From assembly GCA_964644695.1 (NCBI GenBank), contig CAZXWN010000003.1, forward strand, positions 118,025-182,024: a DNA stretch of 64,000 nt. The letters run 5' to 3'. Of the stretch, positions 1 to 8,013 are shown one piece after another. Within the stretch, counting starts at the first letter, position 1, and the number at the start of each line of letters is the position of its first letter. The notes under the pieces are model-generated. The model had not been told where the DNA came from. It saw only the letters and a list, made by a program, of their open reading frames with translations, and ran no database searches. This DNA is from CAZXWN01 sp964644695 [NCBI: uncultured bacterium] (GTDB lineage: Bacteria > UBP4 > UBA4092). Both the position numbers and the translations under genes were made by a program.

Positions 1-98
1 ATGCAGATCAATATCCATGGTTTCAGGCTCTCTTTGAGGCAATGTTTTAACAGGAATTTGAATCCCGGGGAAATGTATGATTGATTATTCGATGTCAT
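1..98 (-). CDS. Probable ABC transporter permease, N-terminal fragment (runs off the window)
   Basis: An ATG at 98 on the minus strand opens a frame with no stop down to base 1, about 32 codons. The visible part is a short polar N-terminus, then lysines and leucines leading into a hydrophobic stretch (ending PWILIC). It starts 33 bases after the stop of the ABC ATPase gene on the same strand, where GntR/ATPase pairs of this type usually have their permease. A weak purine-rich GAGAAA lies about 7 bases before the start. The identity is inferred from position, since the fragment is too short for family recognition. Confidence 0.45.
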   Translation of the reverse strand, partial: MTSNNQSYISPGFKFLLKHCLKESLKPWILIC

Positions 99-131
99 GA
101 TTGATTTCTCAGTGTCATTCGTCGTCGCTTT

Positions 132-1055
132 TTAATTGTTGACCGTTTCTGTAAAGATGGTCCGGGGACGATCTACCAACATCAGAAAGAGGTCTTCCAA
201 TGTCGGATGAGAAATCCGTTGGATCTCTCCCCCGTGTTGAAGAATAGCGGTTTGGACGAAATCTTCTGATTGATCAAACAGGAGACTCCACTCGGTGTCA
301 TTAAATTTGGATTTAATCAGGCCGTGGCCATATTCCAGGGCGGTTGGGGGTATGGGGAAGGTGGCTTCCACCATAATGTACTTGCTCTTGAGGTCATCCA
401 GTCGTCCCGTCAAGAGACATTTGCCCTGAGAAATCAGGGTCACATTGTCAGAGACCTGTTCCACTTCTGTGAGGATATGGGAAGAGAACAGGACCGTATG
501 GCCTTTTTGAGTCACAGTGTGGATGACTTCTCTCAGGATGTCTCGGCGTACGATGGGGTCCAGACCCGAAGAGGGTTCATCCAGGATCAGGAGTTCTGGA
601 TGGTGGGAGACGGCAAGAATGAGGCCCGCCTGTGCTCTTTGACCCCGTGAGTACCGGGATACCTTTTGCAGCGGGTCGAGACCGAAGTCCCCCGTAAGCT
701 TCATGGCATACTCCATGTCCCAGTTCGGATAAAAGGGTGCAGTGAATTCCAACAGGTCCCGGAAATACATCCAGTCTGGCATGTCCCGGTCCTCAGAAAG
801 ATAACCTACACGAGAAAGGACAGGGACAGGCTCTTTGGCCGGGTCATGCCCGAAGATTCGAATCGATCCTGACTGAGGTTTTAAAAGTCCCAGAAGATGT
901 CGCAATAGGGTTGTTTTCCCAGCCCCATTTTCCCCAACGAGACCATGAACCGTTCCCGGACTTATTTCCAACGATACATCCTGTAACACTGCTTTTGTCC
1001 CGAATAGTCGATGTAGATTATTGACCTGCACTACGGATGGTATTGCTTCTGTCAT
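132..1055 (-). CDS. ABC transporter ATP-binding protein
   Basis: This 307-aa cytoplasmic ATPase should power the exporter whose permease starts just downstream. Walker A is at residues 41-48 (GENGAGKT), a variant signature SRGQR at about 136-140 (in place of LSGGQ), Walker B LLILDE at 155-160 and an H-loop SSHIL near 191. The C-terminal 90 residues are an accessory region with no clear motif. The start codon overlaps the end of the upstream GntR regulator gene by four bases, so the two are translationally coupled. That pairing is typical of YtrA/YtrB-type operons, which often respond to cell-envelope stress. The substrate cannot be read from the sequence. Confidence 0.9.
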   Translation of the reverse strand: MTEAIPSVVQVNNLHRLFGTKAVLQDVSLEISPGTVHGLVGENGAGKTTLLRHLLGLLKPQSGSIRIFGHDPAKEPVPVLSRVGYLSEDRDMPDWMYFRDLLEFTAPFYPNWDMEYAMKLTGDFGLDPLQKVSRYSRGQRAQAGLILAVSHHPELLILDEPSSGLDPIVRRDILREVIHTVTQKGHTVLFSSHILTEVEQVSDNVTLISQGKCLLTGRLDDLKSKYIMVEATFPIPPTALEYGHGLIKSKFNDTEWSLLFDQSEDFVQTAILQHGGEIQRISHPTLEDLFLMLVDRPRTIFTETVNN

Positions 1056-1438
1056 TGTTTATCCCCTTTGATTGCTGAAAATCGCTGCCGGAGGATTTGG
1101 ATAAGGTCTTCGAGTTCCAAACCCATCTGGTCCGCTTCAACGATTAATGTGTCTATATTTTTCTCCAATGAGAGGTTCATGGATTTTCGGCTGAATATCG
1201 GTGCCCCCATGGCGATGCGAGTCCCACCCCCCTGACGAGTTTCAACGATGCCGGTAATCTCCAGCTCTTTATAGGCTCGTGCGATGGTATTGGGATTAAT
1301 CAGGAGAATGTCGGCCAGTTTTCGGATTGCCGGAAGTTCATCACCGGGTTTTAGTTTCCCCGACGCTAATCCAAATTTGACCTGCCGGATGATCTGCTGA
1401 TAAATTGGGGTCCCGTCTTGTCTTATCGTGAATTTCAT
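1052..1438 (-). CDS. GntR-family transcriptional regulator, YtrA type
   Basis: This is a 128-aa regulator with an N-terminal winged-helix GntR domain (roughly residues 10-75; the motif ADILLINPNTIARAYKELE is the recognition-helix region) and only a short helical C-terminal tail (about 80-125). That short tail is diagnostic of the YtrA subfamily, which lacks the large effector domain of other GntR proteins. It is the first gene of an operon with an ABC ATPase and a permease. The ATG at 1438 follows an inverted repeat by only two bases and has no Shine-Dalgarno sequence, which suggests a leaderless or very short-leader transcript. It probably represses its own operon. Confidence 0.88.
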   Translation of the reverse strand: MKFTIRQDGTPIYQQIIRQVKFGLASGKLKPGDELPAIRKLADILLINPNTIARAYKELEITGIVETRQGGGTRIAMGAPIFSRKSMNLSLEKNIDTLIVEADQMGLELEDLIQILRQRFSAIKGDKQ

Positions 1439-1440
1439 AT

Positions 1441-1479
1441 TGTACTAGCACGTTAGTACAAGTGAGAAATGTTTGTCAA
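1441..1479 (-). promoter_or_regulatory. Promoter with overlapping GntR operator
   Basis: On the minus strand TTGACA (1479-1474) is followed after 15 bases by TACTAA (1458-1453), a plausible though short-spaced sigma-70 promoter. A perfect inverted repeat, TGTACTA-6 bp-TAGTACA, spans 1441-1460, covers the -10 element and ends two bases before the regulator's ATG. A bound dimer would block both polymerase and ribosome. Assigning the repeat to the encoded GntR protein is inference from position and symmetry. Confidence 0.7.
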
Positions 1480-1589
1480 TACTTTTTTTACAAAACGAAT
1501 CGGGCAGGTTCAACCAAATGATATATAATCAGGGTAATAGAAGGTATATGCCTTTGTGGTTAAGACCGTAAAAAGGAGATGAGGAATCC

Positions 1590-2246
1590 ATGAGCAAACG
1601 ATTACGAATAGGGATACTATTATCAGTGGTGGCGTTATTGGTTGGCTGTGCAGTAATTACCGTGAATGTATATTTCCCGGAAAAAGACATTAACCAGGCG
1701 TACACAACCCTGGAAGACGAATTGATGAAAGCCGGCCAGAAGAAGGCACCTGATCCGGCCAAGACGGATGATAAGCAGTCTTCAGTTCCTTTCCTGTACC
1801 GTCTGATAACCCCCGCCAGTGCTGCGGATATTCGAGGTGATGATGAGTCAGGCCTTTCGAAGGATCTGGTTGTCAAAATCAAAGCGAATCCAGATGTCGT
1901 TCAAGCCTACAAGAGTATTGGTGAACGGTTGGGCCAAATCGACGGCTTACGCGGTGATGGGACGGTAGGCGAAGGCAACAACGGTCTTTTAGTGATCCGT
2001 GCTGATGAAGAGGGATTGGACAAGAGAGTTGTCAAATCTATCCGCGATGAAAATCGTGACCGGTCCGTTATTATGGCGGGAATGGCGAAGGCCATGCGCG
2101 AAGTCAGAAACTTACCGGATAATGAAGAAAACCGGAAAGAAACCCTTAAACAGGCGACGGACCAGTTTGCTAAATTGCGTTCGGATAAAGCCAAATCCGG
2201 TTGGTGGGTACAGGGCAAAGACGGTAAATGGGCACAGAAGAAGTAA
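1590..2246 (+). CDS. DUF1318 (YdbL-like) lipoprotein
   Basis: This 218-aa protein has a basic N-terminus, a hydrophobic core and a lipobox LVGC ending at Cys20, so it is probably lipid-anchored after signal peptidase II cleavage. Immediately after the lipobox comes VNVYFPEKD, the hallmark opening of DUF1318/YdbL proteins. The C-terminal half (about 100-200) has the typical pattern of residues around a KANPDVVQAYKSIGERL-like helix and a conserved N-x-D/N-R region. It is longer than E. coli YdbL (about 108 aa) because of a linker at residues 45-85. A good ribosome site (AAGGAGATG) precedes the ATG. The function of the family is unknown; outer-membrane or AsmA-like partners are often suggested. 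Confidence 0.8.
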   Translation: MSKRLRIGILLSVVALLVGCAVITVNVYFPEKDINQAYTTLEDELMKAGQKKAPDPAKTDDKQSSVPFLYRLITPASAADIRGDDESGLSKDLVVKIKANPDVVQAYKSIGERLGQIDGLRGDGTVGEGNNGLLVIRADEEGLDKRVVKSIRDENRDRSVIMAGMAKAMREVRNLPDNEENRKETLKQATDQFAKLRSDKAKSGWWVQGKDGKWAQKK

Positions 2247-2270
2247 CGTAATAAAATCAATGTGAAATAT

Positions 2271-2300
2271 AAAGGCCGGTCAATACGACCGGCCTTTTTT
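2271..2300. terminator. Bidirectional rho-independent terminator
   Basis: An 11-bp perfect stem (AAAGGCCGGTC / GACCGGCCTTT) with a 5-base loop is followed by T-rich sequence on both strands. It sits between the convergent DUF1318 lipoprotein and symporter genes and can end both. Confidence 0.9.
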
Positions 2301-2302
2301 AT

Positions 2303-3778
2303 TTAGACTTTTTTGGGGAACAGCAGACTCGTGATTTGTCCGACTATCATCGTTGTCAGACACCCAACCATAGATAACCAGGGCCATGCCAGCTTCGGAT
2401 ATAGTCCGGGGTAGAGTTCCCACGCCGCCGGCCAAGGGGGCACGACGGTTAACAGGACGAGGAACCCAGCAACCGCTCCGGTGATTACACCTAGTTGATG
2501 GGATTTTTTACTGAAGAAACCCATCAGGAAAATACCCAGAAGGGGACCAAAAGTATAGGAAGGAATAGTCATGACCAGGTCCAGCAGCGATTTCTGCGAT
2601 TTTGAGGCCAGGATTGCTACTCCCAGTGTAATTAATCCGAAGACGACGGTAAATACTTTTCCCATATACAGATAGTGAGTATCCTGCGCATGGGGCTTAA
2701 TGTAAGGTTTGTAGATATCGTTAATCAAGGCGTTGGACATGGGATTGAAATCATTAGAGCTCATGGCGGCGGCAAATACCCCTGCTACCATCAACCCACC
2801 GAGTCCCAGGGGGAGATATTTAAGCGCAAATATGGGGAATATGTAGTCATTCTTGGGTATGGTGGTAAAGATGGTCGGCTCAACAAGGCTGTAAAATCCA
2901 AACAAGAGAGTTCCCAGTGTCAGGAAGAAGGCAAACTGGAAGAAGATAACCAATCCACTGCCGATGATGATTTTCTTCGCATTGCGTTCTGAGTTGGCGG
3001 CGAGCAGTCTCTGCGCGATACCCTGATCCGTTCCGTGGGTACACATGGTCAGGAAAGCACCTCCGATGAGTCCGGCCCAGAGTGCATAGGGAACAGTCAG
3101 GTCGGTGGTGAAATTGAAAAGCTGATATTTTCCGGCGGCCATTGCTGTATGAATAATGTTCGAACCGCCGATCGGGTGATAAAGAATGACTGCCATCGTG
3201 GTCAGGGCACTCAACATATAGATGATAAATTGAAGGACATCCGTCCAAACCACCGCCGCAAATCCACCCATTGTCATATAAAGGATGGATAAGAGGGTGG
3301 TGATAATAATACTTTGAGTGGTATCAAATCCGGAGACTGCGGAAATCAAGATGGACCCGACAAATATTCGGGCACCAATTGCCAGTGACCGGCTGACAAT
3401 GAAGCTTAATACGGCCACATTTTTAGTGGCGGCTCCAAATCGTTCTGTTAAATATCCATAAATGGAGAAATATTCACCCTTATAGAGTCGGGGAATGAAG
3501 ATGATGGAAATCAGGCACCTTCCGATGACATATCCAGCGGCAACTTGCAGGAAGGTAAGATTGCCGCCTTTAGGATTAAACGCTGTGGCGGGAATGGAGA
3601 GGATCGTGACGGCGCTGGTTTCCTGGGCGATAATGGACAGGAGGATGGCCCACCAGGGAAGATTTTTGTTTCCAAGGAAATAATCGCGGGTTGTTTTCTG
3701 CCTTTTTGCAAAATAAAGGCCGAGCAGGGTGGTTCCTATCAGATACAAGGCAATAACAGCCATATCTAACGGTTTCAT
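2303..3778 (-). CDS. Sodium/solute symporter (SSS/SLC5 family)
   Basis: This is a 491-aa inner-membrane transporter with about 13 hydrophobic segments, expected to import an organic solute with Na+. The N-terminal pattern (DYFLGNKNLPWWAI, then QETSAVTILSIPATAF) is characteristic of solute:sodium symporters, as is the later GVFAAAMSSNDFNPMSNALINDI segment with its conserved Ser/Asn-rich helix corresponding to the Na2 site region. The start was chosen at ATG 3778 because GGAG lies 8 bases upstream; a TTG 12 bases earlier would put the ribosome site inside the gene. The gene stands alone between two terminators. Substrate (sugar, amino acid, sialic acid or other) cannot be assigned. Confidence 0.85.
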   Translation of the reverse strand: MKPLDMAVIALYLIGTTLLGLYFAKRQKTTRDYFLGNKNLPWWAILLSIIAQETSAVTILSIPATAFNPKGGNLTFLQVAAGYVIGRCLISIIFIPRLYKGEYFSIYGYLTERFGAATKNVAVLSFIVSRSLAIGARIFVGSILISAVSGFDTTQSIIITTLLSILYMTMGGFAAVVWTDVLQFIIYMLSALTTMAVILYHPIGGSNIIHTAMAAGKYQLFNFTTDLTVPYALWAGLIGGAFLTMCTHGTDQGIAQRLLAANSERNAKKIIIGSGLVIFFQFAFFLTLGTLLFGFYSLVEPTIFTTIPKNDYIFPIFALKYLPLGLGGLMVAGVFAAAMSSNDFNPMSNALINDIYKPYIKPHAQDTHYLYMGKVFTVVFGLITLGVAILASKSQKSLLDLVMTIPSYTFGPLLGIFLMGFFSKKSHQLGVITGAVAGFLVLLTVVPPWPAAWELYPGLYPKLAWPWLSMVGCLTTMIVGQITSLLFPKKV

Positions 3779-3850
3779 CGAAGACTCCAATAATCAACAG
3801 TATTGATACTGCACTGAATCATATCACAGGATGGAATGGGGAAATAAATT

Positions 3851-3882
3851 ACGGCCGCAGCCTAGATATCGGCTGCGGCCGT
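3851..3882. terminator. Strong hairpin terminator
   Basis: A 12-bp perfect GC-rich stem (ACGGCCGCAGCC / GGCTGCGGCCGT) with an 8-base loop lies downstream of the 71-aa minus-strand gene. On the minus strand it is followed by an AATTTATTTC tract. It separates that gene from the symporter gene. Confidence 0.8.
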
Positions 3883-3917
3883 TCCTTGTTACCCGAATAT
3901 AATTATCAGATTACAGT

Positions 3918-4133
3918 TTAGTTCTGTCCGAACCAAAAAGCAAAACTGTCTTCATCACCAAAGTCATCTTCTTGACGGCGGGTGGGTCGGATATACCGTT
4001 CGATCTCACTGTTGTCCATTTGATACAACAGTTCTTCTTCCATCTCGGTAATGTTTTCCCGACCGCCAAAATCGTCAATATCGTCGTAGTATTCGTCTTT
4101 CTGGTTCTTTGGTTTGCGACCTCGTTTGGCCAT
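3918..4133 (-). CDS. Small AT-hook-like protein of unknown function (71 aa)
   Basis: The protein opens MAKRGRKPKNQK, a basic segment matching the RGRKP core of AT-hook DNA-binding motifs. It then becomes very acidic (a DEYYDDIDDFGG stretch, a glutamate-rich helix around residues 30-45 and a DDFGDEDSF tail). The start is placed at ATG 4133, preceded by GGGAGGTGG about 5 bases upstream. A longer reading back to 4280 is excluded because it would overlap a clear promoter. The transcript has a roughly 110-base leader containing an inverted repeat, and ends at the hairpin 3851-3882. It could be a nucleoid or transcription-associated protein; the function is not established. Confidence 0.7.
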   Translation of the reverse strand: MAKRGRKPKNQKDEYYDDIDDFGGRENITEMEEELLYQMDNSEIERYIRPTRRQEDDFGDEDSFAFWFGQN

Positions 4134-4203
4134 GGGGGCCACCTCCCTTATATAGATACAACAGTACTGTTTGTTATCAGGTTGTTTTGGGTTTTTACCG
4201 CTG

Positions 4204-4225
4204 ATGCTGTCTAGAATGACAGCAT
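4204..4225 (-). promoter_or_regulatory. Inverted repeat in the leader of the AT-hook-like gene
   Basis: A perfect 8-bp inverted repeat (ATGCTGTC / GACAGCAT, 6-base spacer) lies about 20 bases after the predicted transcription start. It could act as an operator or as an RNA hairpin. It is not a terminator, since no T-run follows. Confidence 0.5.
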
Positions 4226-4251
4226 ATTTATCAATCTCTGATTGGTGTAAA

Positions 4252-4280
4252 ACTCTATCAAAAAGATTCTGAACTGTCAA
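4252..4280 (-). promoter_or_regulatory. Sigma-70 promoter of the AT-hook-like gene
   Basis: A consensus TTGACA (4280-4275), a 17-base spacer and TAGAGT (4257-4252) on the minus strand predict transcription starting near 4245. Consensus -35 and ideal spacing suggest strong expression of the 71-aa protein. Confidence 0.75.
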
Positions 4281-4524
4281 TACCTATTTTAGAAATTATT
4301 AGATATTTTTGATTATTTTTTCTTCAGGATGAAATTATAAGTATGGGCAACTGGGTGTATGATGAAAGTTAAGTGTTTGATGATGAAAAAATAGTTCGAC
4401 CTGTCAACTAATAGTCACAGCTGTATAAGGAAGGGGCAAGACTGGATGGTTAAAGGCCTCAACCTTTTGGTTGTACTGAAAGTAATGATTGTAAAGACTA
4501 TGCTAAAATGGGTTAACTGTAGGG

Positions 4525-5295
4525 ATGAATAACCTGATCTCAGCCAAATATGAAGGGATTCGGGGAACAATAAACCCGGAAACCATCGAACAAATGTCAT
4601 ACAAAATCACTATTCAGCCTGTTGCTCGGCAATGGGAAATATTTACCCGCGGAGCTCAAGCCGCGGGATTTAACTATTTACTCCTGGACGAGACGGCTGA
4701 ACCCTCCTACAACATCTCCCTGGCTGATATGTACCGTTTTTCCACTCGGCAACCTGTTCCAGAGTATTTTGCCCAATTATTGGGCGAAGGTGGGCCTTTT
4801 ATCCTGAGAGGGGAAAGTCATTGCCTGTTGTTTGATACCCGTGTCACTGGATTAATGCCGAGGATGCGGCTCTATTCCCGGAAATATCCCCCTGCCAAAC
4901 TTCCCGTTTTAGCGGAGCGCATCTTATCGCAATTAGCCCAACAGTATAGCTATCTGGAATTGACCGCATTATTGAGTGAACGGGACTATATGATAGCCGA
5001 CGAGAAGGTTCATCCTGACCGAAGTGTTGAGGTTGCCTGGCGCCGCTGGCATTTATCGGGTTTACAAACAGATGAAGTGACGGTCCTTTCCGGGCCACAA
5101 AAACAGGAAGTACGGGTTGTCATTGATTTACATGGCGTGGTAACGGTGGACCTGTCTGGGTATTCTGAAGAAAAACAGGAAGAATACGGTAAATCACTGG
5201 GTCAAGAACTGGGTATTTTAATAAAAGTGGAAAAAGCATCTTCGGAGTCTTCTGCATCAAAGGAGGAGGCTGTTCTGCCCCCGGCAGAAGGCTGA
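4525..5295 (+). CDS. Uncharacterised protein, operon partner of the zinc-ribbon membrane protein
   Basis: This 256-aa soluble protein has no signal peptide, membrane segment or family motif that I recognise. It has an N-terminal mixed alpha/beta portion, a central region rich in aromatic and basic residues (RMRLYSRKYPP near residue 115, VEVAWRRWH near 170), a beta-rich segment around 195-210 and a low-complexity Ser/Glu/Pro C-terminus. The next gene starts 9 bases after its stop, so they are almost certainly cotranscribed. The start is uncertain: ATG 4525 has GTAGGG directly abutting it, and ATG 4594 lacks a clear ribosome site. Confidence 0.65.
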   Translation: MNNLISAKYEGIRGTINPETIEQMSYKITIQPVARQWEIFTRGAQAAGFNYLLLDETAEPSYNISLADMYRFSTRQPVPEYFAQLLGEGGPFILRGESHCLLFDTRVTGLMPRMRLYSRKYPPAKLPVLAERILSQLAQQYSYLELTALLSERDYMIADEKVHPDRSVEVAWRRWHLSGLQTDEVTVLSGPQKQEVRVVIDLHGVVTVDLSGYSEEKQEEYGKSLGQELGILIKVEKASSESSASKEEAVLPPAEG

Positions 5296-5304
5296 TTCTG
5301 ACCT

Positions 5305-6240
5305 ATGCAATGTAGCTCCTGTGGATCACAAAACCTGCCGACCAGTGTCCGTTGTTACGATTGTGGAGCGGCCTTTCCGGATGAAAACAATTATCTGGTT
5401 GAATCTGAGAAAGTCTTAAGACCTGATAGTCGTTTATACCAATGGCTTCAAAAACTACCTCTCCCGTCGATTATTATTGATGGTCAATTCACCCCGTTGT
5501 TATACAGAGCGGTATTATTACCTTTTGTGTGGATTCCCGGTCTGGCATTATGGGCAATGGATTATTATGAACGAGGGTTGGCCTACCTGGTAATGACCCT
5601 GGTTCCTTTACTGGTGGGATTGGCCATGTTCAACCACTGGATGTCAAACTGGCTGATTCCCCTGGGTTTTTTATGCTATATCTGGTCAATGGTGGATGGA
5701 TTTTACACCTGGCGGGAACGGCATTATCCCATACTCCATTCCATGGGGAATCGAATCCGGGCTTTTATTTTTCTGGTATTTCTTTTGGTCGTGACGGCCT
5801 TGTTATGGGGGCCGCAGGTACGGTTTGTTGCCATAAATTATGAGGGCTATGAACCGCTGGTACAGGCGGGAGATGTCTTATTAGTCAATCCGTCTCCGAA
5901 TACCACCCGTTCTTACCGACGAAATGATTTGGTAGTTATTACAGGAGCAGGCCAGGTGCGGTTAGGTCGAATCCTGGCATTTTCACAGGAGACTATCTAT
6001 CATCGGATGGGTCAGTTTATGGCGAATGAGAAGTTGCTCAATGAGGGCATGGATACGACCGCTGCCGAAATATCTGACCAGAAATTTGAAATACCGCAGA
6101 ATAAATACCTGGTACTGACGGGATTATGGAACCCGACCCTCAGTGGATATACCACTGTTGAATTGTTGCCGGCGTATAGTGTTGCAGGCCGGGTTGAGGC
6201 CGTTGCATTACCCACCGAGAATAGAAAACGATTGAGATAA
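5305..6240 (+). CDS. Zinc-ribbon membrane protein with a degenerate signal peptidase I-like domain
   Basis: The 311-aa protein begins with a rubredoxin-like zinc ribbon (Cys3, Cys6, Cys17, Cys20). About four hydrophobic helices follow (roughly 68-86, 92-109, 114-133, 152-169). The exported portion from residue 178 resembles the signal peptidase S26 fold: EGYEPLVQAGDVLLVN aligns with the SMEPTL-x-x-GD box, then RRNDLVVI and VRLGRILAF follow. The catalytic Ser position is Gly181, and the segment equivalent to the catalytic Lys is L-G-R, so both dyad residues appear absent. It is cotranscribed with the preceding unknown gene. It could be a pseudo-peptidase or scaffold; the fold similarity is by eye. 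Confidence 0.65.
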   Translation: MQCSSCGSQNLPTSVRCYDCGAAFPDENNYLVESEKVLRPDSRLYQWLQKLPLPSIIIDGQFTPLLYRAVLLPFVWIPGLALWAMDYYERGLAYLVMTLVPLLVGLAMFNHWMSNWLIPLGFLCYIWSMVDGFYTWRERHYPILHSMGNRIRAFIFLVFLLVVTALLWGPQVRFVAINYEGYEPLVQAGDVLLVNPSPNTTRSYRRNDLVVITGAGQVRLGRILAFSQETIYHRMGQFMANEKLLNEGMDTTAAEISDQKFEIPQNKYLVLTGLWNPTLSGYTTVELLPAYSVAGRVEAVALPTENRKRLR

Positions 6241-6245
6241 TCAGT

Positions 6246-7847
6246 TTATTTCGTTGCAGGTTTGATTAAGTTATCCGCACCCTCTTTGGGGAAATAGAGG
6301 GCGCCTCCAGCCAACTCCACCGGATTTCCAAATCCCACCGGAACCGTTTTTGTAAAAAGAAGTTTCTTCCAATATTCAATATCCGGGTCAGGTTGAATCT
6401 TTCTCACATTTGGAGTTAAGAGGATTCCCGTAATATGGGGTTCCATTTTCAAGAGCGTGGGCAGGTCGTCTTTACGAGGCAGCCATACCGTTCGATGGTC
6501 TCCATACCAGGCAACAAAGTCAGGCGTATCTGTAATCAAAACGCCAGTTCGGGCAATCTGTGGCAATTGTCCCTCGGTCAGCCACATTGGTTTCATGATT
6601 TGCGATTGATTTTGTGGTTTATCACCCAGTGTTACTTCTAAAATAGGGACACTGAATCCAACAATAACCATCATGACCCAGGACATGGTCTTAATAATCG
6701 TTGCTTTTCCGGCCCATTGAACCAGCCGAATCAGATAGACGGTTCCCAGTGCCATAACCAGGGGGGCCAATCCCAGGAAGAATCGAAGTCCCGGTTCTGT
6801 AAGAGAAAGTCCCAGCCATGACAGGCCCAGCGCCGGTAGTATCCAGACCCCGGGGTGAGTCTTCTTCCATTCCAACCGGGTCACGAAAAATCCAATCACT
6901 GCCAGTGGAACCAGGAAGGCATGGATACTCATAATAAACTTCAGATTAAGAAGAAGTTGTTTTCCCCACTTAAAAAGAACCTCTTCCCAATGCCCTATCG
7001 GAAATCCCGAATCGGTTACCATTCTAAACCGATACCATCCCGGCCAGGTGGGAGTGAACATTCCCCACAGGTCATAACTCATATTAAACAGGGGATGTCC
7101 GGTGACCATCATGTTTCGGATCCACCAGGGGGACATTGTTAAAACTAAAGTGAGTAGATAAAGTCCGAGTAATTTCCATCGAATTTCTTTGGAGAGATTG
7201 ATAAACAGATAAACCAGGAGGACAGGAATCAGAAAAATGGTTTCAGTCCGGGTCAGCCAGGCTATCCCCGTCAATACACCTAAAACGCCGGTTCTGATGG
7301 GGGCCCATCCTTGACGGGTCCCGATGATGACCTGATACCCCAATAAGGCGACCAGGAACGAATATACCGGCTCCGAAAGTCCGGAAAAGGCCGATCCCTG
7401 AACCGCAGGTGCCAGTAACCATGCCAGGCCTGCCAACCACCCATAACTGGTATCTATCCATTCCTCAACGATTCGAACCATCAGGCCCGCCGTTAAGATA
7501 TAAAACAGACACCCTAAGAGAATCAAACTGGAAAGATTAAAATTTCCTGAAATCCTGAAGGCCATTGAGGCTAACCAGGGATATCCCGGGGGCCTCCATA
7601 AATTTGAATAGGGAACATGACCGGCATCCTGTTTCATCAGGATTGGATAGGTAAATTGACTGGAAAACCCTTCCCCCCGAACCAGTTGGCGGCCTTGTTG
7701 GGCATAATCCCAAATATCACCCAAAGGTGAAAAGGTGTCAGGACGGTATAAATTTGACCAGGCAGCCCAGACAAGTAACCACCCCATGACCAGAATTAAA
7801 AAAGCATATTTCCAACGGCCTAACAGAATTTTAAAAGGATTCATCAT
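6246..7847 (-). CDS. Polytopic membrane glycosyltransferase (GT-C, PMT/ArnT-like)
   Basis: This 533-aa integral membrane protein has about ten or more transmembrane helices. A first periplasmic loop carries polar residues (DTFSPLGDIWDYAQQGRQL) in the place where GT-C enzymes keep their catalytic acidic residues, and a soluble domain of about 130 residues closes the protein. Such enzymes move sugars from polyprenyl-phosphate donors onto lipids or proteins on the outer face of the inner membrane. A conserved WRPPGYPW motif near residue 84 is common in this group. Its 3' end converges on the zinc-ribbon gene with only five bases between them. Acceptor and sugar are unknown. Confidence 0.75.
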   Translation of the reverse strand: MMNPFKILLGRWKYAFLILVMGWLLVWAAWSNLYRPDTFSPLGDIWDYAQQGRQLVRGEGFSSQFTYPILMKQDAGHVPYSNLWRPPGYPWLASMAFRISGNFNLSSLILLGCLFYILTAGLMVRIVEEWIDTSYGWLAGLAWLLAPAVQGSAFSGLSEPVYSFLVALLGYQVIIGTRQGWAPIRTGVLGVLTGIAWLTRTETIFLIPVLLVYLFINLSKEIRWKLLGLYLLTLVLTMSPWWIRNMMVTGHPLFNMSYDLWGMFTPTWPGWYRFRMVTDSGFPIGHWEEVLFKWGKQLLLNLKFIMSIHAFLVPLAVIGFFVTRLEWKKTHPGVWILPALGLSWLGLSLTEPGLRFFLGLAPLVMALGTVYLIRLVQWAGKATIIKTMSWVMMVIVGFSVPILEVTLGDKPQNQSQIMKPMWLTEGQLPQIARTGVLITDTPDFVAWYGDHRTVWLPRKDDLPTLLKMEPHITGILLTPNVRKIQPDPDIEYWKKLLFTKTVPVGFGNPVELAGGALYFPKEGADNLIKPATK

Positions 7848-7924
7848 GAGTTAATTATAACTTTGTATACGGTATCCTGTAACCCTGTCTATATCAGGGT
7901 GTAAAGTCCAATTCTTTTCGAAGG

Positions 7925-7957
7925 ATCCACGGAGTTGCTCGGAGCTGCTCCGTAGAT
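7925..7957. repeat. REP-like palindromic repeat, copy 1
   Basis: A 33-bp imperfect palindrome begins ATCCACGGAG and ends CTCCGTAGAT. It matches 30 of 33 bases of the copy at 24921-24953. It lies about 55 bases past the 3' end of the histidine phosphatase gene, between two minus-strand genes. No T-run follows on the minus strand, so it is not a simple terminator. Confidence 0.7.
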
Positions 7958-8013
7958 GGTTCGTTGATGAAAAAATATCCACAGGTTTTGAATGGAGAAG
8001 TGAAAAGCAATTA

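Noticed and set aside
4134-4280. Extended N-terminus for the 71-aa AT-hook-like protein
   Set aside because: The extension would start inside the -35 element of a strong promoter and has no ribosome site.
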